From contig MBPM02000060.1 in the NCBI GenBank assembly GCA_001695595.3, forward strand, positions 62,001 through 126,000: 64,000 nt of DNA, given 5' to 3'. The stretch comes from Plasmopara viticola. Its lineage: Eukaryota > Oomycota > Peronosporomycetes > Peronosporales > Peronosporaceae. Every line of letters begins with the position of its first letter. Within the stretch, counting starts at the first letter, position 1. This document shows, piece by piece, positions 50,013-63,399 of this stretch. A program made the translations under genes and the position numbers. The notes beneath the pieces were generated by a model, which did no database searches, was not told where the DNA came from, and saw only the letters and a list, made by a program, of their open reading frames with translations.

Positions 50013-51494
50013 TTAACTTTCCTTTGAAAGCGTATTTGTCGCCCGCGCCTCGGCATCTTTACAGCTTTTGCCTCGCTTGCCACTCTGTGGAATGTACCAG
50101 CAATGTTGGCTAGCAATTCCACCGACTACCGTCGCGTCCAAGTCTTTCGTCATTGACCAGCGATCGTCAAATGTATTAAAAGTCACTTGTAGCCAGGTCG
50201 GCGAAACCTTGAGCGAGAAAAAGCCGTATGGATAATGACCAGCAGCCCACACATTCTCAACGTAATCCTCAGCATAGGGTGGAATGCCACTTGGTGATTC
50301 GTTTTGGATACCGCCGCCTGCTCCATTCTCGATAAAATGCGTTTTAAAAGCCGCATAATCATGCTTTTCGCCGTGGGTATGGCCATAGAAAAAGAGTTGA
50401 ATTCCTAGACCATCCAATAGTTCACGCCACTTTTCCGCTGGTCCAGGGGCATAGTGATTGTAGGGTGAATAATGCGTATTGACAATCTTCCACGTCGCGT
50501 TCGAGGCCTTGGCAGCTTCTACAAGTCTCAACCGAGAGTCGTCGCCCCAGGCTTGGAGCTTGGCCATACAAGCGTCAAACATACTCGTATCTCCTCCCGC
50601 GCAAAACCTGTCACCCCGTTTCACATTTTCACACGACTCGTCATCCTTGCCAGAGTAGCCATAGCATTGACAGCAAATCTGCAGAGCACCATGCGAATCG
50701 GCGTCGTTTGTATCGAGATTGAAAATATCAATCGTCACGTTAGAGAGTGGCTCACCAATCGAGTGGACGAAAAAGTGGTCCGACATGATCCAACGATTGT
50801 CCTGAGGACTCACATACTGTGACTGCAGCATAAACTTTTGCTCCAACGACGCGAGCAACTCGTTTGTTGACGAGCATTCGATCGCTTGCTCGCCGTCAGT
50901 GCACACAAAACTCGCCCCTCCGTAATCGTGATTCCCCATCACATTAATCCACGGAATGCCCGCCAAACTCGGCGCATTGTACTTGTCTTCAAACGTTTGC
51001 TGAAAACGATACGCTTGGTCCGTTGCGCCGTGTAGACCGTCCCAGTAGAAATTGTCCCCATGACCCATTACGACAGACGGACGAGGTTGCGCAACAGCGG
51101 CAGCTTGTCCCAGTAGAATCGCCACATATTCCATCGCGTTATAGTCCAGAACAGTAAATGCTTTGCGACGGGAGCAGCAGGATCCGCCATTCTTGGCAAT
51201 CGTGCGTCCCCAATCGCCAATCGCCAACGCCGAAACCGAGTACGTTTCCGTGAGAGGATCCGTCAATTCATCCTCGTCATCCAAAGAGCCACTGCTAGAG
51301 TTTCCTGTGTTGAATTTACGCAAAGTCTTCGCATTGCGAGGCTTCTTTTCTGCGTCTCCAGTCCTTTCGTGTTTTTCAATCGACGTAGTGGAAGCTTTGG
51401 AACTTGACACAGTCACGGCAATGATGATTGCAGCAACAACAATAGCGAGCACCACCAAAGCGCTAATTATCACGATTTTCTTCTTCATTCTCAT
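50013..51494 (-). CDS. Type-5-like (purple) acid phosphatase, membrane-anchored
   Basis: Single exon, 493 aa. A hydrophobic segment at residues 6-28 with a basic N-terminus (MRMKKK) looks like a signal anchor. A Ser-rich linker follows, then a metallophosphoesterase domain with all expected metal-binding blocks: GDWG, GDNFYWDG, GNHDYG, NTHYSPYNHY and GHTHGEKH. The order and spacing match tartrate-resistant acid phosphatases, which carry a two-metal centre and hydrolyse phosphate esters outside the cytosol. Several Cys pairs (CCSRR, CCQC) fit an oxidising compartment. An initiator element at 51512-51527 lies 18 bp upstream of the ATG. Confidence 0.88.
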   Translation of the reverse strand: MRMKKKIVIISALVVLAIVVAAIIIAVTVSSSKASTTSIEKHERTGDAEKKPRNAKTLRKFNTGNSSSGSLDDEDELTDPLTETYSVSALAIGDWGRTIAKNGGSCCSRRKAFTVLDYNAMEYVAILLGQAAAVAQPRPSVVMGHGDNFYWDGLHGATDQAYRFQQTFEDKYNAPSLAGIPWINVMGNHDYGGASFVCTDGEQAIECSSTNELLASLEQKFMLQSQYVSPQDNRWIMSDHFFVHSIGEPLSNVTIDIFNLDTNDADSHGALQICCQCYGYSGKDDESCENVKRGDRFCAGGDTSMFDACMAKLQAWGDDSRLRLVEAAKASNATWKIVNTHYSPYNHYAPGPAEKWRELLDGLGIQLFFYGHTHGEKHDYAAFKTHFIENGAGGGIQNESPSGIPPYAEDYVENVWAAGHYPYGFFSLKVSPTWLQVTFNTFDDRWSMTKDLDATVVGGIASQHCWYIPQSGKRGKSCKDAEARATNTLSKES

Positions 51495-51511
51495 CCAACT
51501 TAGTCTCTTGC

Positions 51512-51527
51512 AACTTTGAGAATGAGC
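51512..51527 (-). promoter_or_regulatory. Oomycete initiator (Inr) of the phosphatase gene
   Basis: The minus strand reads GCTCATTCTCAAAGTT, agreeing at 14 of 16 positions with the oomycete consensus GCTCATTYYNCAWTTT. It ends 18 bp before the start codon, implying a very short 5' leader. Confidence 0.7.
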
Positions 51528-51743
51528 ACAAGGTCACAGTTCCGACAATCTTACATCAATCAGCTTTGTCAACTTCCATCACCCGACCGAGTGATGCTAT
51601 TGATCCAATTACGTCTTCTAAAAGCCATCATCACTCCATCGTGCTTGCTTTAAAGAGCAAAACTACAAGCACTAGCATGCAAGTGGTACTTAAAACTTGT
51701 CGGCTGCAACACATTAAATTCGGCTAATCTCAAATCTGCCGGC

Positions 51744-53615
51744 CTAGACGATATCAATGTTAATGATTTTAATGTCTTGAAATGGTTTATCCGACTTGTT
51801 CACGCGCGTGTTTTCGATACTCGAGACGACGTCTTTGCCACGTTCCACTCTTCCAAACACAGTGTGTTTATTATCGAGCCACGGAGTGGGGACGGTCGTG
51901 ATGAAGAATTGGGAGCCATTCGTTCCCGGTCCAGCATTCGCCATCGATAGCGTGAACGGTCGATCGTGTCGTAAACTGCGATGGAACTCGTCTTCAAACT
52001 CCCCGCCCCATATAGACTCTCCTCCCGTTCCATCGCCGAGTGGATCGCCCGTTTGTACCATAAAGTTCTTGATCACCCGATGAAAAAGGAGGTTGTCATA
52101 GTACCCATTGCGCGCATGGGTACAAAAGTTCTCGACGGTTTTCGGACACTCTTTCCCAAACAGTTTTAGTGCAATGTCACCCATCGTCGTGTGCATCACC
52201 GCCGTGTGGCCAAGAACCTTTGTCGAGCTCGACTCGGTCGCAACTTGAGCTTCTTCGAGTGTGGGCTTTTCGTTAAACACGTCGCGACCCGTCCCATTGT
52301 CCTGCGCTTCATCGTCGTGTGGCTCTCGGGATGAAAAGAGGAAGAAACGATTGCGTTTGAACGACGTACAGAAGAGCGTCGGATCGATGACATCGCGTTC
52401 GTTCGGATAGTCAGTCATCACTTGCGCTTCGTGTTTGAGTCCCGACGCCGCTTTGAGGTGCTTTTCAAACTGCGTATTCACCTTTGGCTTTCCTTGAAAT
52501 AGACTCAGACGTAGAAAACGATCCGCGTTTTCAACCTTACCAAGTACTCGGACAACTTTGTTTGTCTCGATATTCACTACTTTAATACCGACCAGTGTCG
52601 CGTACAAGATGAAGTAGCCCGACTCGTCAAACACGCAATTGGATACGACATCCGAGTGGATCAACTCACGCTCGACAGCAGCCCGACGACCAAAGTCGAT
52701 GTCATCCAGATGGAGCGACTTGTCGGCCTGCGCGTCTTCAAACACGGCCAAACTCTCGTCGTATTTGCGTCGCATTTTGCCCGTCACGAATCGAAAGACT
52801 CGAAGTTGACTGTCTTTGGCCGACACGACAAAGCTTTGGCCATCACGTGCGACGTCAATGGCTGTAGCATACGTCTTGCACTTGGCCAACTCGAAGAGAT
52901 CCGTGTCGCCTTTAAACTTGAACGTCACGACGTTCGTGTCCAGTGCTGGCAACTTGTACGTGTCGGCATCCCAATATTCTAGAATGCCCTTTTGATCGGC
53001 TGAAATGACGCAATTATTGACTATATTGAAAGCAATTGTCGTAATGGGAGCGGCATGTAACTTGGTGATTGTATGCAACGGCTCGTTGGCCGCACTCTCG
53101 GCCGTGTAGATCCTCAACGCCGGGCTCTTTTTGTCAGCTACGACCACTTTTGTATCAATGGCTCCTTTGGCCGATATCCAACAACACTCGGTTGGAATGT
53201 ACGTGACGCGAAGCATGTTGACCATGTCAAAAGCCAGGACATCGTAAAACTTGATACTGTGGTCGGCCGACGTGCTACATAATCGAAGTCCGTCGGCTGA
53301 CACGGACAGACCAAGGACTTCACTCAGATGAGCTTTGTAGTGTTTGACAAACTCGATCCCTTTGGCCATTTTCTTCCAAAACTTCACGTGCCCGTCGACA
53401 CTGGCGGTCACGACGAACTGCGTCTCTGGAGCCACGAGCACGTGCGAGACTGTGGTTCGATGCATGAAACTGCGTTCATACATGGCCGCACTGGGCAAAT
53501 TTGTCAGATATGTTGCCTCAAATGGCAGCTTTTTGGCTTTTTTCGTGGCTGCCAGTGGCATGGGCATTGGCCCCTCCTCCTCATCCGAGCTGGCGCGATC
53601 GTGCTTGACTGGCAT
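51744..53615 (-). CDS. PPWD1-like WD40/cyclophilin peptidyl-prolyl isomerase
   Basis: Single exon, 623 aa from the preferred ATG ([15 protein letters not shown]). The frame is open to 53672, but the shorter start gives the typical acidic N-terminus. Residues about 60-350 hold WD40 repeats ([32 protein letters not shown]). The C-terminal 165 residues are a complete cyclophilin domain with catalytic and binding residues [23 protein letters not shown] and [10 protein letters not shown]. Human PPWD1 (646 aa) has the same order and is part of late spliceosomal complexes. The enzyme interconverts Xaa-Pro peptide bonds. Upstream of the start lies a repeat-rich desert. Confidence 0.93.
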   Translation of the reverse strand: MPVKHDRASSDEEEGPMPMPLAATKKAKKLPFEATYLTNLPSAAMYERSFMHRTTVSHVLVAPETQFVVTASVDGHVKFWKKMAKGIEFVKHYKAHLSEVLGLSVSADGLRLCSTSADHSIKFYDVLAFDMVNMLRVTYIPTECCWISAKGAIDTKVVVADKKSPALRIYTAESAANEPLHTITKLHAAPITTIAFNIVNNCVISADQKGILEYWDADTYKLPALDTNVVTFKFKGDTDLFELAKCKTYATAIDVARDGQSFVVSAKDSQLRVFRFVTGKMRRKYDESLAVFEDAQADKSLHLDDIDFGRRAAVERELIHSDVVSNCVFDESGYFILYATLVGIKVVNIETNKVVRVLGKVENADRFLRLSLFQGKPKVNTQFEKHLKAASGLKHEAQVMTDYPNERDVIDPTLFCTSFKRNRFFLFSSREPHDDEAQDNGTGRDVFNEKPTLEEAQVATESSSTKVLGHTAVMHTTMGDIALKLFGKECPKTVENFCTHARNGYYDNLLFHRVIKNFMVQTGDPLGDGTGGESIWGGEFEDEFHRSLRHDRPFTLSMANAGPGTNGSQFFITTVPTPWLDNKHTVFGRVERGKDVVSSIENTRVNKSDKPFQDIKIINIDIV

Positions 53616-53699
53616 GATTGGAATTGAGTTATGTACGTGTGACCCACACCGAATCTGTCCAATGATTAGCAATTGCCCTCACAAAGGTTTTCTCTATTA

Positions 53700-56600
53700 A
53701 TCTTGAGGTGCTTCATAAGTTGGGGGAGACGTTCTTGAGCAATGTTTTTGCCTTTGAAAATCATCCATACTACTTAAAATCCTATATGTTAGTACTACTT
53801 GTAGAAGTTGTTTGCACGCAAAGAAATCTAAGCTTCCTACACACTCTCACATTGAGTGTCAAGTCCTTTTCAGCTTAATTAATATGACAAAAGGAATCGA
53901 TTGTATCTCGACAAACCAGGGACAGAGGCGTACCATGAATGGACGCCATTGAAGTTGGTAGTGTGCATGTCCAGATGCGTAAACGGGGGATCGGCACAAA
54001 TAGCAAGCCTTAAAACTACATCAATGTTGACTTGATCAATTCAGAAGCAGATAGTTTCACGTAAAACGTTTCGTTGTGTTGACGAACTGAGCCACGCACG
54101 CATCAAGCGAGCTTCTTGAGCGTCGATTAAAGTACCAGCCATCTGGCTTCAGCATTAAAGGCAGTCAGTGTCTGTATACGTAAACAATGCATTAATATCT
54201 GCATTTTTCGCGGCATTTGAGATTGTGGTGACGTCGAGCGTTTATACAAGTTAAATTCTCAGGAAGAATCGAATGAGTTTGTTCGCTGTCGCGGGCTGTG
54301 CCTGGAGATGATTGAGCTGTTTAAGCAGCTCTCCTTTTGATCGTACAAAATCCTGGGCGTTGAATCGTTGACGCTTTCACGCTTCAAAAATCAGGTGCCC
54401 ATACAGTATCAATTAGACTTCGTGCAAAAGGTGTTCAGCCTCGTGAGCATTTTGCCTCGTCTTTTGGCTTTACATGTATTCTCAGTGGCTACAATTTGAC
54501 AGAAAATTGCAATTCGTTCAGCACTGAAATCCTCTACGTAAATTTTCCCATTCTAAAGTTTTATTGCGCTGAGCTGAGGTATAGTCTAAATTCTGGTGGG
54601 GGTCATGCACAGACAGGAAGTTATCGGTAGAATAAAGTTATCCTATTAAAATTGTAATCCTCTATACGCACTGAAGTTTAATTCGCATTTCAGGTACTTC
54701 AGCCGAGAATTCTCAGGATGCAAACCGGTTCAAATAGTCCAGGAGTCACCATTCTTTTAAGGCTCCTTTCAACATAAAGTTATATTCCCTCCACGGAAGC
54801 TGGGCTTTATGCAGCAGCCATTCCCAATATGACTTATTTTTTTAAGAAGTACGAGTTTACTTCATCTGTATTGGTTCTTTATACGAAAGGTCGTTTCGGT
54901 CATGGCAGACGCAATTTTTTTTTGGTGCCTGTCGGCATCATAATGACCAAGACAAATCCGAAGACAGTTGCTTAAGCTTCCTCATGTGTCTCAGCATTTT
55001 AAACGATGTTTTAGTCAAAAGCTACTCCCATTACAAAGGCTATGTCGAAGCACCTGAGTTGTGGCTACGAATTGAAAAAAGGTTTGCCTTGCTCAATTAA
55101 AAAGCCATGAGGAGTCTTTCCCTTCACCACGGTGAGAGGGCGTGCCTATCACTCTTGCTTCGCATACACCTCCGCCCTCGGGCGATGAATACGGTGAGGA
55201 GAGTCACATGGCGGTCCGACGAACACACTCCTAGCTCTTCGTTTGCTACGCTTGCAAAAAGCTTGCGGTTACGTTTACAGTGTCAACGAAACCTTATCAA
55301 TCAGGTGTGCGCCCTAACGAAATTGACGTGAGCCTTACCGGCCACGCGGAAGGCTTCACCCAAGAGACAGGAGCTTTATGGTTCTGATGACTTGCACTCG
55401 GTATATGAGTATTGTCACCCTATCCTGATTTGCTAGAGCTCTAAAGTGCTATAAGCCGATTCCAACACCTTGGACGCAGAGTGCAACTTGCTCACTTTTT
55501 TATCGAATACAACTAACCTCCGAGGCGTCTTAGCTTTGTCATAAAACCAAATTAGGTGCTGAGAGCATATATCCCGGACGCGGATATGAAGTTACTCTTA
55601 CCATACCTCAACGCTCAACCAAAACATTTGCGCTTTAGAAAGAGCGCCCGTTCTTTCAAGTGCCAAAACTACAACGGCCTTTAAGCGCTCGTGCTAGTAT
55701 CATTCCAGCGGCTTTATAAAATAAGAAGTCCATGACATCCATGGGAGTACCTCTGCATGAGAACGCCCTAAGAGTATAATTGCCGCTGGCTTAGCGGCCA
55801 AGAAGCGCAAAGGAGCCGCTTCCAACTCGGGCCTGACGTCTTCTTCGTGAGTACCATCATCATCCCCTGCACCACAAATGTGTGCGCTTAAAGGAGTCTT
55901 GTCTTGTAGTCAGGCCACACTTTCTTCTGGTGACCCAATCTCTAGAGACAATGGACTTTTTTGGTGGTAAGTCATGACTTTTCTAGCAAACTAAGCGCGA
56001 GGTACTCAAATTGCGTCTAGAAGCCGTCTATGTAGAACACTCAACGCTCGGCTGGCCTCTTCTATTACGCGAGCATTGTGCCAATACGGCGGTGGCTAAA
56101 GCCAGCTCTGTTGCTTTGTAAACAGCCATTGAGCTAGCGGCACTTTAGGAAATTGAAAGCCGACTTGGGTTTGTATTCGCCACATTTAATAGAATTTAAG
56201 GAAGTAGCCAGCTTTTTTCTTTAGCACGGTGTGTCTCGCCCAAGGTTTTGACTAATTTTAGTATAACATTGATTGGTGCTGAGAGAGCTAGCCTCGGAAT
56301 ACTTCTGATAAATAAGAGAACAACTTCTGTTCTGGAACTGCCGGAACAGATAAAGCCATTTGGGCCGTCTGCGTCGCTTGCATCTATTTCATCAGCTGCG
56401 CGGTACCGCGGCTTGGCAAAGAGAATAATAAGCGAGTCAGCTCTTTTGGTGTGATTTACGTTGTATATAACTTTGCGCATTATTGCAGCTTGTTGAAAGC
56501 AGTCAAGTCATCTCTTTTCTATTTAGAAAGCTCAAGAATGCTGCACAGGCTAATACGTTCACAACCAAAACTTTAATGCCATTAAGTACGCACTGGTAAA

Positions 56601-57239
56601 ATCTCCAATAGATCGATAGGCTATTTATACCTTTGTGATCAAAGGAATTGGACGATGCATCTTCGAGGTCGGGCCACTTCTCTCAACAAATGTGTCTTTT
56701 TCAAGGTATATATCCTCTACGATATTGTACAAGCTTGAGAAACATTATGATCTTGTTAGCGCACTTTCGCGCAGACAAGATAATGAGCTTCTTTACACCA
56801 GCACGATTAATACTTTCGGAACGTATGGAGTCGTTAAGCACACAAAACAAACGTAAACGTTAAGCCTTTCGTACATTTTGTTATCGCAGGCAAAGACATC
56901 AAAGTCGTCTCAAAAGCAATGGCAGTTGCATCGCCTAAGTGGGCCGCCGGTTTCTTTTCTATAGGGACGACTCGGTAGAAGGCCTGAGCCACTGTACCAA
57001 TGACGAAGACTTGAGGCACGAAGGTCTTACAAAGACACATGATTTGCTTAGTAACGATCATTCAGGCCAATGAAAAAGTCTTATCGATTTTCAAAGAACA
57101 TTAGTGACCGCAAATGTACAAATGGATGGCGAAGTATATATTGACCTGAGAGACCAGCCAGATAATAGACCCGTGGTTCTCAAGTCAATTATTTGTGAGC
57201 TGCTAGGAAGTCCATAGATCTCAAGTTTGTTTTTGACTA
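53700..57239. other. Gene-free stretch, decayed repeats
   Basis: No domain-bearing reading frame was recognised on either strand. Short frames are scattered and broken. Its composition is like the transposon regions elsewhere in the window. Confidence 0.45.
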
Positions 57240-57720
57240 GCCGAAACTTGATGGCAGCACCTGCACACTGGTCTTTGTGTGCCGCCTAAGCAAGATGATA
57301 CATTTGGCACCTATTACAACTAGTATATCTGAGCATATATACACTATCACATAATATGGCTTTTCAGGCACGATGGTTTTTGAAAGAATTCCGTGCTTTA
57401 TCGCTGCGGTCTAATAAGCACTGCTTCAACTATCGAGAATTTTCCACATTAAGCCATTTACTGGCAGATGGTTTGACATGGAAGGTCAATATTGAGCTTA
57501 ATAACACACCGCGTATACGCTTGCTGAGGCGCAACATTCGTGGTTTCGTTTCTGGAACTCTACTCAGCAATGCGGCTCACACATCTACGGGCTTCACACC
57601 CTTCAAAATAAACGAGAAATTTGTTATCGGACCTTCACGATTGTGGAAAAGTGTAGACCATCCGCCGATGTCGAGGCATTCATGCTCTAGTGTGGGCTAT
57701 CTTTTATTAGCTTGATGCAG
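57240..57720 (+). mobile_element. Ty3/Gypsy integrase fragment, decayed
   Basis: Plus-strand frames contain CRLSKMIHLAP (about 57280) and NAAHTSTGFTPFKIN (about 57568), both typical of chromoviral integrases and in the correct order, with stops and frame changes between them. A small part of a Gypsy element. No LTRs recognised. Confidence 0.65.
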
Positions 57721-60450
57721 TCAAATCATCGATTTTGACAGTATTGTAGCTCATCAGATTGACCACAAGTCAGCAAATCGACGGATAGCACTAATCTTGT
57801 TTCTATCGGACGAGGAACCGCCGATTTACAACTTTTAGGAATAGCAAGCATGTATATGGTCGTACTTCCTGAACAAAATTTTTTTGAATCTCCTTTTCTA
57901 TTGTAGTTTGTGTTTTGGAGAGTTATGTTTTTTTTGTCATCCATGTCCATACTCACATCAACCTGTTTGGAGAGATGTGCTAGTAATGAGAATCACAAAC
58001 TCAATCGATTTTTAAGCATATATAAGGTTCATGCATTCTTCGCGTGCGAGCAACAAAGTGCGAGCGCTAACGAAACTCAACTTTTGCCGAAAGAATTGTT
58101 GCTCTCAGCTGCCTTTTCTTGTGTAATCACGGCGCAAAGCACTCTGGTGATGTAACTTCTTGGCTGAGGGTCAATTATTTAGTCTAGCCTTCCAGGTAAA
58201 AGAGTACGAACGCTACACACACCTGTATACCCGTGGTCAAGGCCACATTAGTAGTCGCCCCTTCTCATATCAAAAAGAGAAGGTTCTGGCTCACGAACGA
58301 GAACATACGAGAATGACAGCTCATTGTCCCCGGTCTTAAGAGGGCCGACGCGTGCAATATATAGCAGTTAGAAAATGTCTTAGGAAAAGTATGAATATTG
58401 TCGCACAAATTATAATTTCTCTGCGCTAAATTTTAATATGCAGCTTAAGCAGAAAGTGTATACATATCGGCTTCTTCTGGAATACATCTTCACGCTTACC
58501 ATTGTCGATAAGCCGCTAATTGTACACCCTCCAAGAAATACTTCCGGACTGGAAGCTAAACACATTGCTTGACTATACGTGAGTGCCTGATCCAATTACT
58601 AGACCTCATATTGACATCAGGCGTGAGACGGTGTTTGCTTGACTTTCGTTAAGCAGCAACGAGCCCTTACATAAAGCAGGATTTTTATGCTTGCAACTAC
58701 AATATTGTCACTAATATTTTGCTAGAGCTATGGCTAGGATGCGCTGACCCCTTCGAGCAGAATCTAAATCTATGTTTTATAATGGCATCAAATTATGCGT
58801 ACAGAATAAAGTGTTAGGATTGCAGCAAACCGGCCCCCCCCGCTTTTTTCGTAAAAAGAGACAGAATATAAGCTTTAATAACGTAACAATTTATTTGGTG
58901 GGTCTTTAAAAGATCAATTATCAATTTCAGACGTTTAACACAAGTATACAGCTACCTAAAGATTCTACGCGTGTTTGTGGACCACTTAAAAGAAGCAGAT
59001 GCTACACTCTTGAAGATTGCATACAACAGGACATCCGTAATTAGTTCATATAAAGCATAATAAATATGTGCACCAAGTCCTTAGCTCGTAGTTACTTGCA
59101 ACCTCTCAATCGAATAATTTCTGTAAGGCAACTAGAGCAACTCACATTTTTTCTGCATGATATGCGGTGTATAGTATGAGAGCCTTGACATATTTCTCAT
59201 ATATATGCTAAGAATTACTAAATTATTTTAGCACGAAACTGTAAGAGCATCATGGGAACTCTTGACATTGGCGTGCAATACTCACCGCGCTTCCTTGCAC
59301 GTGCGATTTGCAATGACTGTGCCCATAATTCATTTAGGTAAGTAGATTAAACGAGGCGCTGCCGCTCATATTCGTGGCTAAATTTTCCTCACGTAGGATG
59401 TGCATGAGCAATTATCCTTACATAAATACAAATGTACTGTTATATGCGGCTGTGTAGCATTTAGCAGTATGGATGAAAGCAAAAGGATGGAGATAAACAA
59501 ACTCAATTTTTGATTCAGCAACTTAAGTAGGTAGTATAGTTGTCATCTCCGGTGCCAGATGGTACAAAAAAACACGGTCAGTAGACCCCCGTGAATAAGT
59601 GAAAAAGGACGCACAGCAGATTAATTTGGTTAAATCGCATGGTTAAAATGATACAATATTGTTCAGCAGCTTTATAATATATTAACTTAGCATCTTCGGG
59701 TCCTTTCTTTTTATGCTACAGCTTTTGCTTAGGCCTGAATGTTTCCCTTTTAATTTCTCTATCCATTTCTTTTGCGCCAAATACCCGTCTGGCTGCGACT
59801 TGATGCTCTACGTGTCGTCTTACGCAGCAACACAAATCTCTAGTTGCACCCCTCCTTCCACTAGACAACGTCCCTAAATTTCATCGCCAACTTTTCTCTG
59901 ATGCCACAACATAGGTAGCATCAGAACTCCAATTCTCATGTGCAGCTGCTGACACCACTCCATGCTTTATGTTCGATTTCCGTGACGCATACCGGTTGGC
60001 TTTGGAAACCTCGTAGCTTTTTCTCAAATGCTACGTCTACTAATGTCACTTTTAAGTTAGCTCAGCCTTTTTGCCCTGCGCAGTTTCTTCTTCTCCATCT
60101 TTTGCAACTGACTGCATCATATTTCGATCATTACCACTTCGTTTTGACTGACTATCTAATTCTGTGAGTATTCACGTTGATCACTTTTCTGTGAGCTGTA
60201 GCGTGACTCACCGGCACGCGACCGTTGTCCAGTACCTCAAACAGATACATCTTCTTGTCCTCCAATTACCTAAGAAAACGACAGCGCACTGCCCGAGCGT
60301 CTAACTTTATGCTTTCCTCCTTTGAAGCTTAGAAATAAGAGCGGAAACCGGCTTGTCACAAGAAAATCATTGTCTATTTAGACTTGGCGAGGCGACTTGT
60401 GAGAGTTGATGGCACGCATCAGACATCATTGCTTGAAACGTAGTATTACA
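57721..60450. other. Gene-free, AT-rich stretch
   Basis: No gene, RNA or clear transposon domain was recognised. A C8 run occurs at about 58836-58843. Confidence 0.4.
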
Positions 60451-62080
60451 AGTCTTCAATGTAACACGCTTTAAGTGACCAAGCATGATGTGTGGACATT
60501 CTACCAGTGTCCAGACCTTCCGCTCGGCCACTCCGTGTAACTAAGGCGAGTAAGGCGGCAAGATCTTCTGCACGACCCTCGCTTGCTGAACAAGGTGATC
60601 ACTATTCGCGCTATTGTCACTACGAAGGTTCTCCACATAATTTCCTGTCTGTGTTTCAGCGTACTCAACGAAGCCGGCGAGCTTAGCAGCCACTTCAAAC
60701 TTGTCCAACAGCAACTACGCCACACGAATATGCGAATTGTAGTCAATAAACGTGACGAACAAGCGCTTGTCACCAAAAGTTTGGTGTCAGCTTTAGACTT
60801 TAAACATCGCTGTCAGCTATCTCCATCATTTGCTTTGCGCGCTTTGTTGACAATTCTATGTAGCTAACTTGCGATTCCTTTACAAGTAAGCATCTGCCAC
60901 TCACCTTTTACTGTTTTGCTAATGTCATGTCACTGATAGCCTCTTAGGCCTCTTAATAAATGTTGTCTAGACCAACATGGCCGACCTGACCGAGTTAAAG
61001 ATACCAGAGACCTAACAGGATATCTTCTTTGTGAACCTTCAAGCTTTCCACATGACCTTTAGCCACCACCGATGTCATGCAAAACTTCTCTTCACAAGTG
61101 CCAATCGTACACATCGTGCCGACCAACTCAATGAGCATCCGTTGCTGTCAAGAATCACCCTTCGTGAAGCGATTGATAACGAAAGGATGGCAGGATGTGC
61201 CACACGCTGGTAGGCATTCATTTTATCTTTAAAGAAAGTGTCTCCATCATCACCACGATGTCGCCTGAACAGACGTCCACATGGTCGAATCCTCAAATTT
61301 TTGCGTTAACTTCTAGAAATTCCCCAATTTGAGTCAATCAGCCATGTATTTCTAGCCGACGGCATCATGACCAAATTTACAAATTCTTGCCGACAACAAG
61401 GTTAAGTAGTCGTCTAAGTCTTCTTGCCGCTTAACGTTCACTCAAACCAACTGCTGTCTGTCGTAATAGCATCGGATTCGCGAGTGACGTGTCGTAGTAG
61501 CTGCATGCCACTGTCTTCTGAAGTGGACAGCCCCTGTGCATGTTGTCGCACACCATGACCGCTCGGCCTTGTCCATGCATGGTTTTCTCAGTCTCCTTGT
61601 GCTTCATGTCAATTCGCAAAAACAAAGGAGACGCAAGATTCCGCGTCGGCTTGCAAATACAATTTCTACGCGTAATCAGGAGCTCGTAGACAATCTTAGA
61701 TAAGCCAGAAGCCCGTTCACTATGTCGTCCTGTCTAACTAGGGCGTCTACGGCTTCGAGCTACCCTATCATAGTCTTGTATTTGTTGATGTGCTCCTGCA
61801 CATTATCATCATCAACCTTTTTTGCCTTTAGGAAATGCTGACAACGAAAGAGCTGCTTGATCAGGCTCAAATTTCTCACAGTCATAGTCATACTTATCCA
61901 CCATTCGCTCCAATCACTGCCCAGTTATTTTTTTTCATCGCAAGACAAACAAATGCCAACAACTCGCACGCTTTTTTCTTGAAGCTCGATCATTCGTCTT
62001 CTGTCTGGAAGCGCTTCAGCTTCAATTCCTCACTTGTTACTTCTTCCAAATAACGTTTACCACACATTATCTGCATCTTA
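60450..62080 (-). mobile_element. Second decayed Ty1/Copia element (gag to integrase)
   Basis: On the minus strand, from right to left: a gag segment (DDDNVQEHINKYKTMIG) at about 61,760-61,820, then an integrase region with QMMEIADSDV and, after a frameshift, LFVTFIDYNSHIRV at about 60,730-60,815. Many stops are present. LTRs and reverse transcriptase were not found. Confidence 0.65.
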
Positions 62081-62357
62081 ACTTCCACATTTGGAGTAAA
62101 TTCAACTGAGTTGTGGATGCGGGCAGTCGTAGTCAACATGGCGTCCATAGCAAATTTGAGGTCTCAGATTGAGTCTGTAAGGTTTATGCTCATAACCATA
62201 AAATTTATGGCGTATTTAGCAAAATGCGAAGTAGTTTATCGAGGCCTCCAAGCTTCAAACGCTTTTGCTTTACCTTCGCCTAATACATACCCATCACTTG
62301 GTCTTAGCTACTGCTGAGTTGCGTCAGCAGGTTTAAGTCTACCACGTGTAGCCTATC

Positions 62358-62876
62358 TCATTTATAAAATCTTTTTCCCACCTGAGACGCAATCGCCGTA
62401 GCGTTGGCCGTCCTTTCATCACAGAAACAATTGTGGTGCCAGACTAGTAGACCGGCTGATCGAATCGCTTTCTCGACAACTGCAACTTCATAGGGGTTTC
62501 GAAGATAAGTGCTTGTTTGATCCGACCAATGCGGAGAGTAATCACGTTGACAGTGGATAGCATAGTGTTTTTGACTCAGGCGTAGATGAAAGCGATACAC
62601 CGAAGACAATATGATCGTTCGTATTGTATAAAAAGCAGATGACACAGAAGGTGTGCTATTCAAAAAGAAATTTCCGACGTGATTCAATTTGACGAGATAC
62701 GCGACAATCTTCAAAGCATTGCGAACTGCGGCTTGGTTGAAAAACATAGCTATGCGATACACATATAGTTGTGTAGTTCTACTGCTTAAACTGGAATCAT
62801 GAATTTGGTGGTCTATTTTACATCTTAAGGTCCACGATATGACATGCCAGGAGTAAAGTGTCTTGAAAGCATTCAT
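62358..62876 (-). CDS. Unidentified ORF of 172 codons
   Basis: The longest open frame in the right-hand desert. It begins at an ATG and ends at a stop, but has no recognisable domain, signal peptide or neighbouring gene. The composition (many Ser, Arg, His, Tyr) is not clearly that of a conserved protein. It may be a chance frame in decayed repeat sequence just upstream of the Copia remnant. Confidence 0.2.
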   Translation of the reverse strand: MNAFKTLYSWHVISWTLRCKIDHQIHDSSLSSRTTQLYVYRIAMFFNQAAVRNALKIVAYLVKLNHVGNFFLNSTPSVSSAFYTIRTIILSSVYRFHLRLSQKHYAIHCQRDYSPHWSDQTSTYLRNPYEVAVVEKAIRSAGLLVWHHNCFCDERTANATAIASQVGKRFYK

Positions 62877-63399
62877 ACTCAGACTTGTTTAGGAAGGCTT
62901 CGATTTAAAGCAGGCGAAAATTACCTACGCCAAGATCCACCGCATGCCGAACGACGACAAGTATGCACAATTTGTAACATTCTGATCCCTGTAGCTTCTC
63001 GCTTCTTCTATCGCGAGAAGAGAGATAAATTACGCCCATGCGTACGCAACAGCAGAGTGCGTAAAAAGCATATTCTCTAGCTGAATCACCAGCTCAAAGA
63101 CTGAGCATCACTATATCGTACGGCTACACGATAGTTGTCTTGAATAACCTGGACTTGAAGTCAGCAAACTCGAAACGAGGTGCATTGTGTACTTTGCTGC
63201 TTTCAACTGGATTAGAAGATATGAATGTGCTGGTCAGATTATTGAGTGCAAGCACATCGAGGCGAATATGTGACAAGGAGAGAGGTAGTCGATTTGCAGA
63301 CAAAGGCGTGAAAGGTGAACCTCTCATGCAAACCTTCAATTTAGCAATAATATACTCTGAAAACACTAGCCATAGTTGGAAGTAGTGCTAAAGGTATGA

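Noticed and set aside
55107..55331. 75-codon plus-strand ORF in the right-hand desert
   Set aside because: No domain, no flanking exons with matching phase, and the same composition as surrounding decayed sequence.
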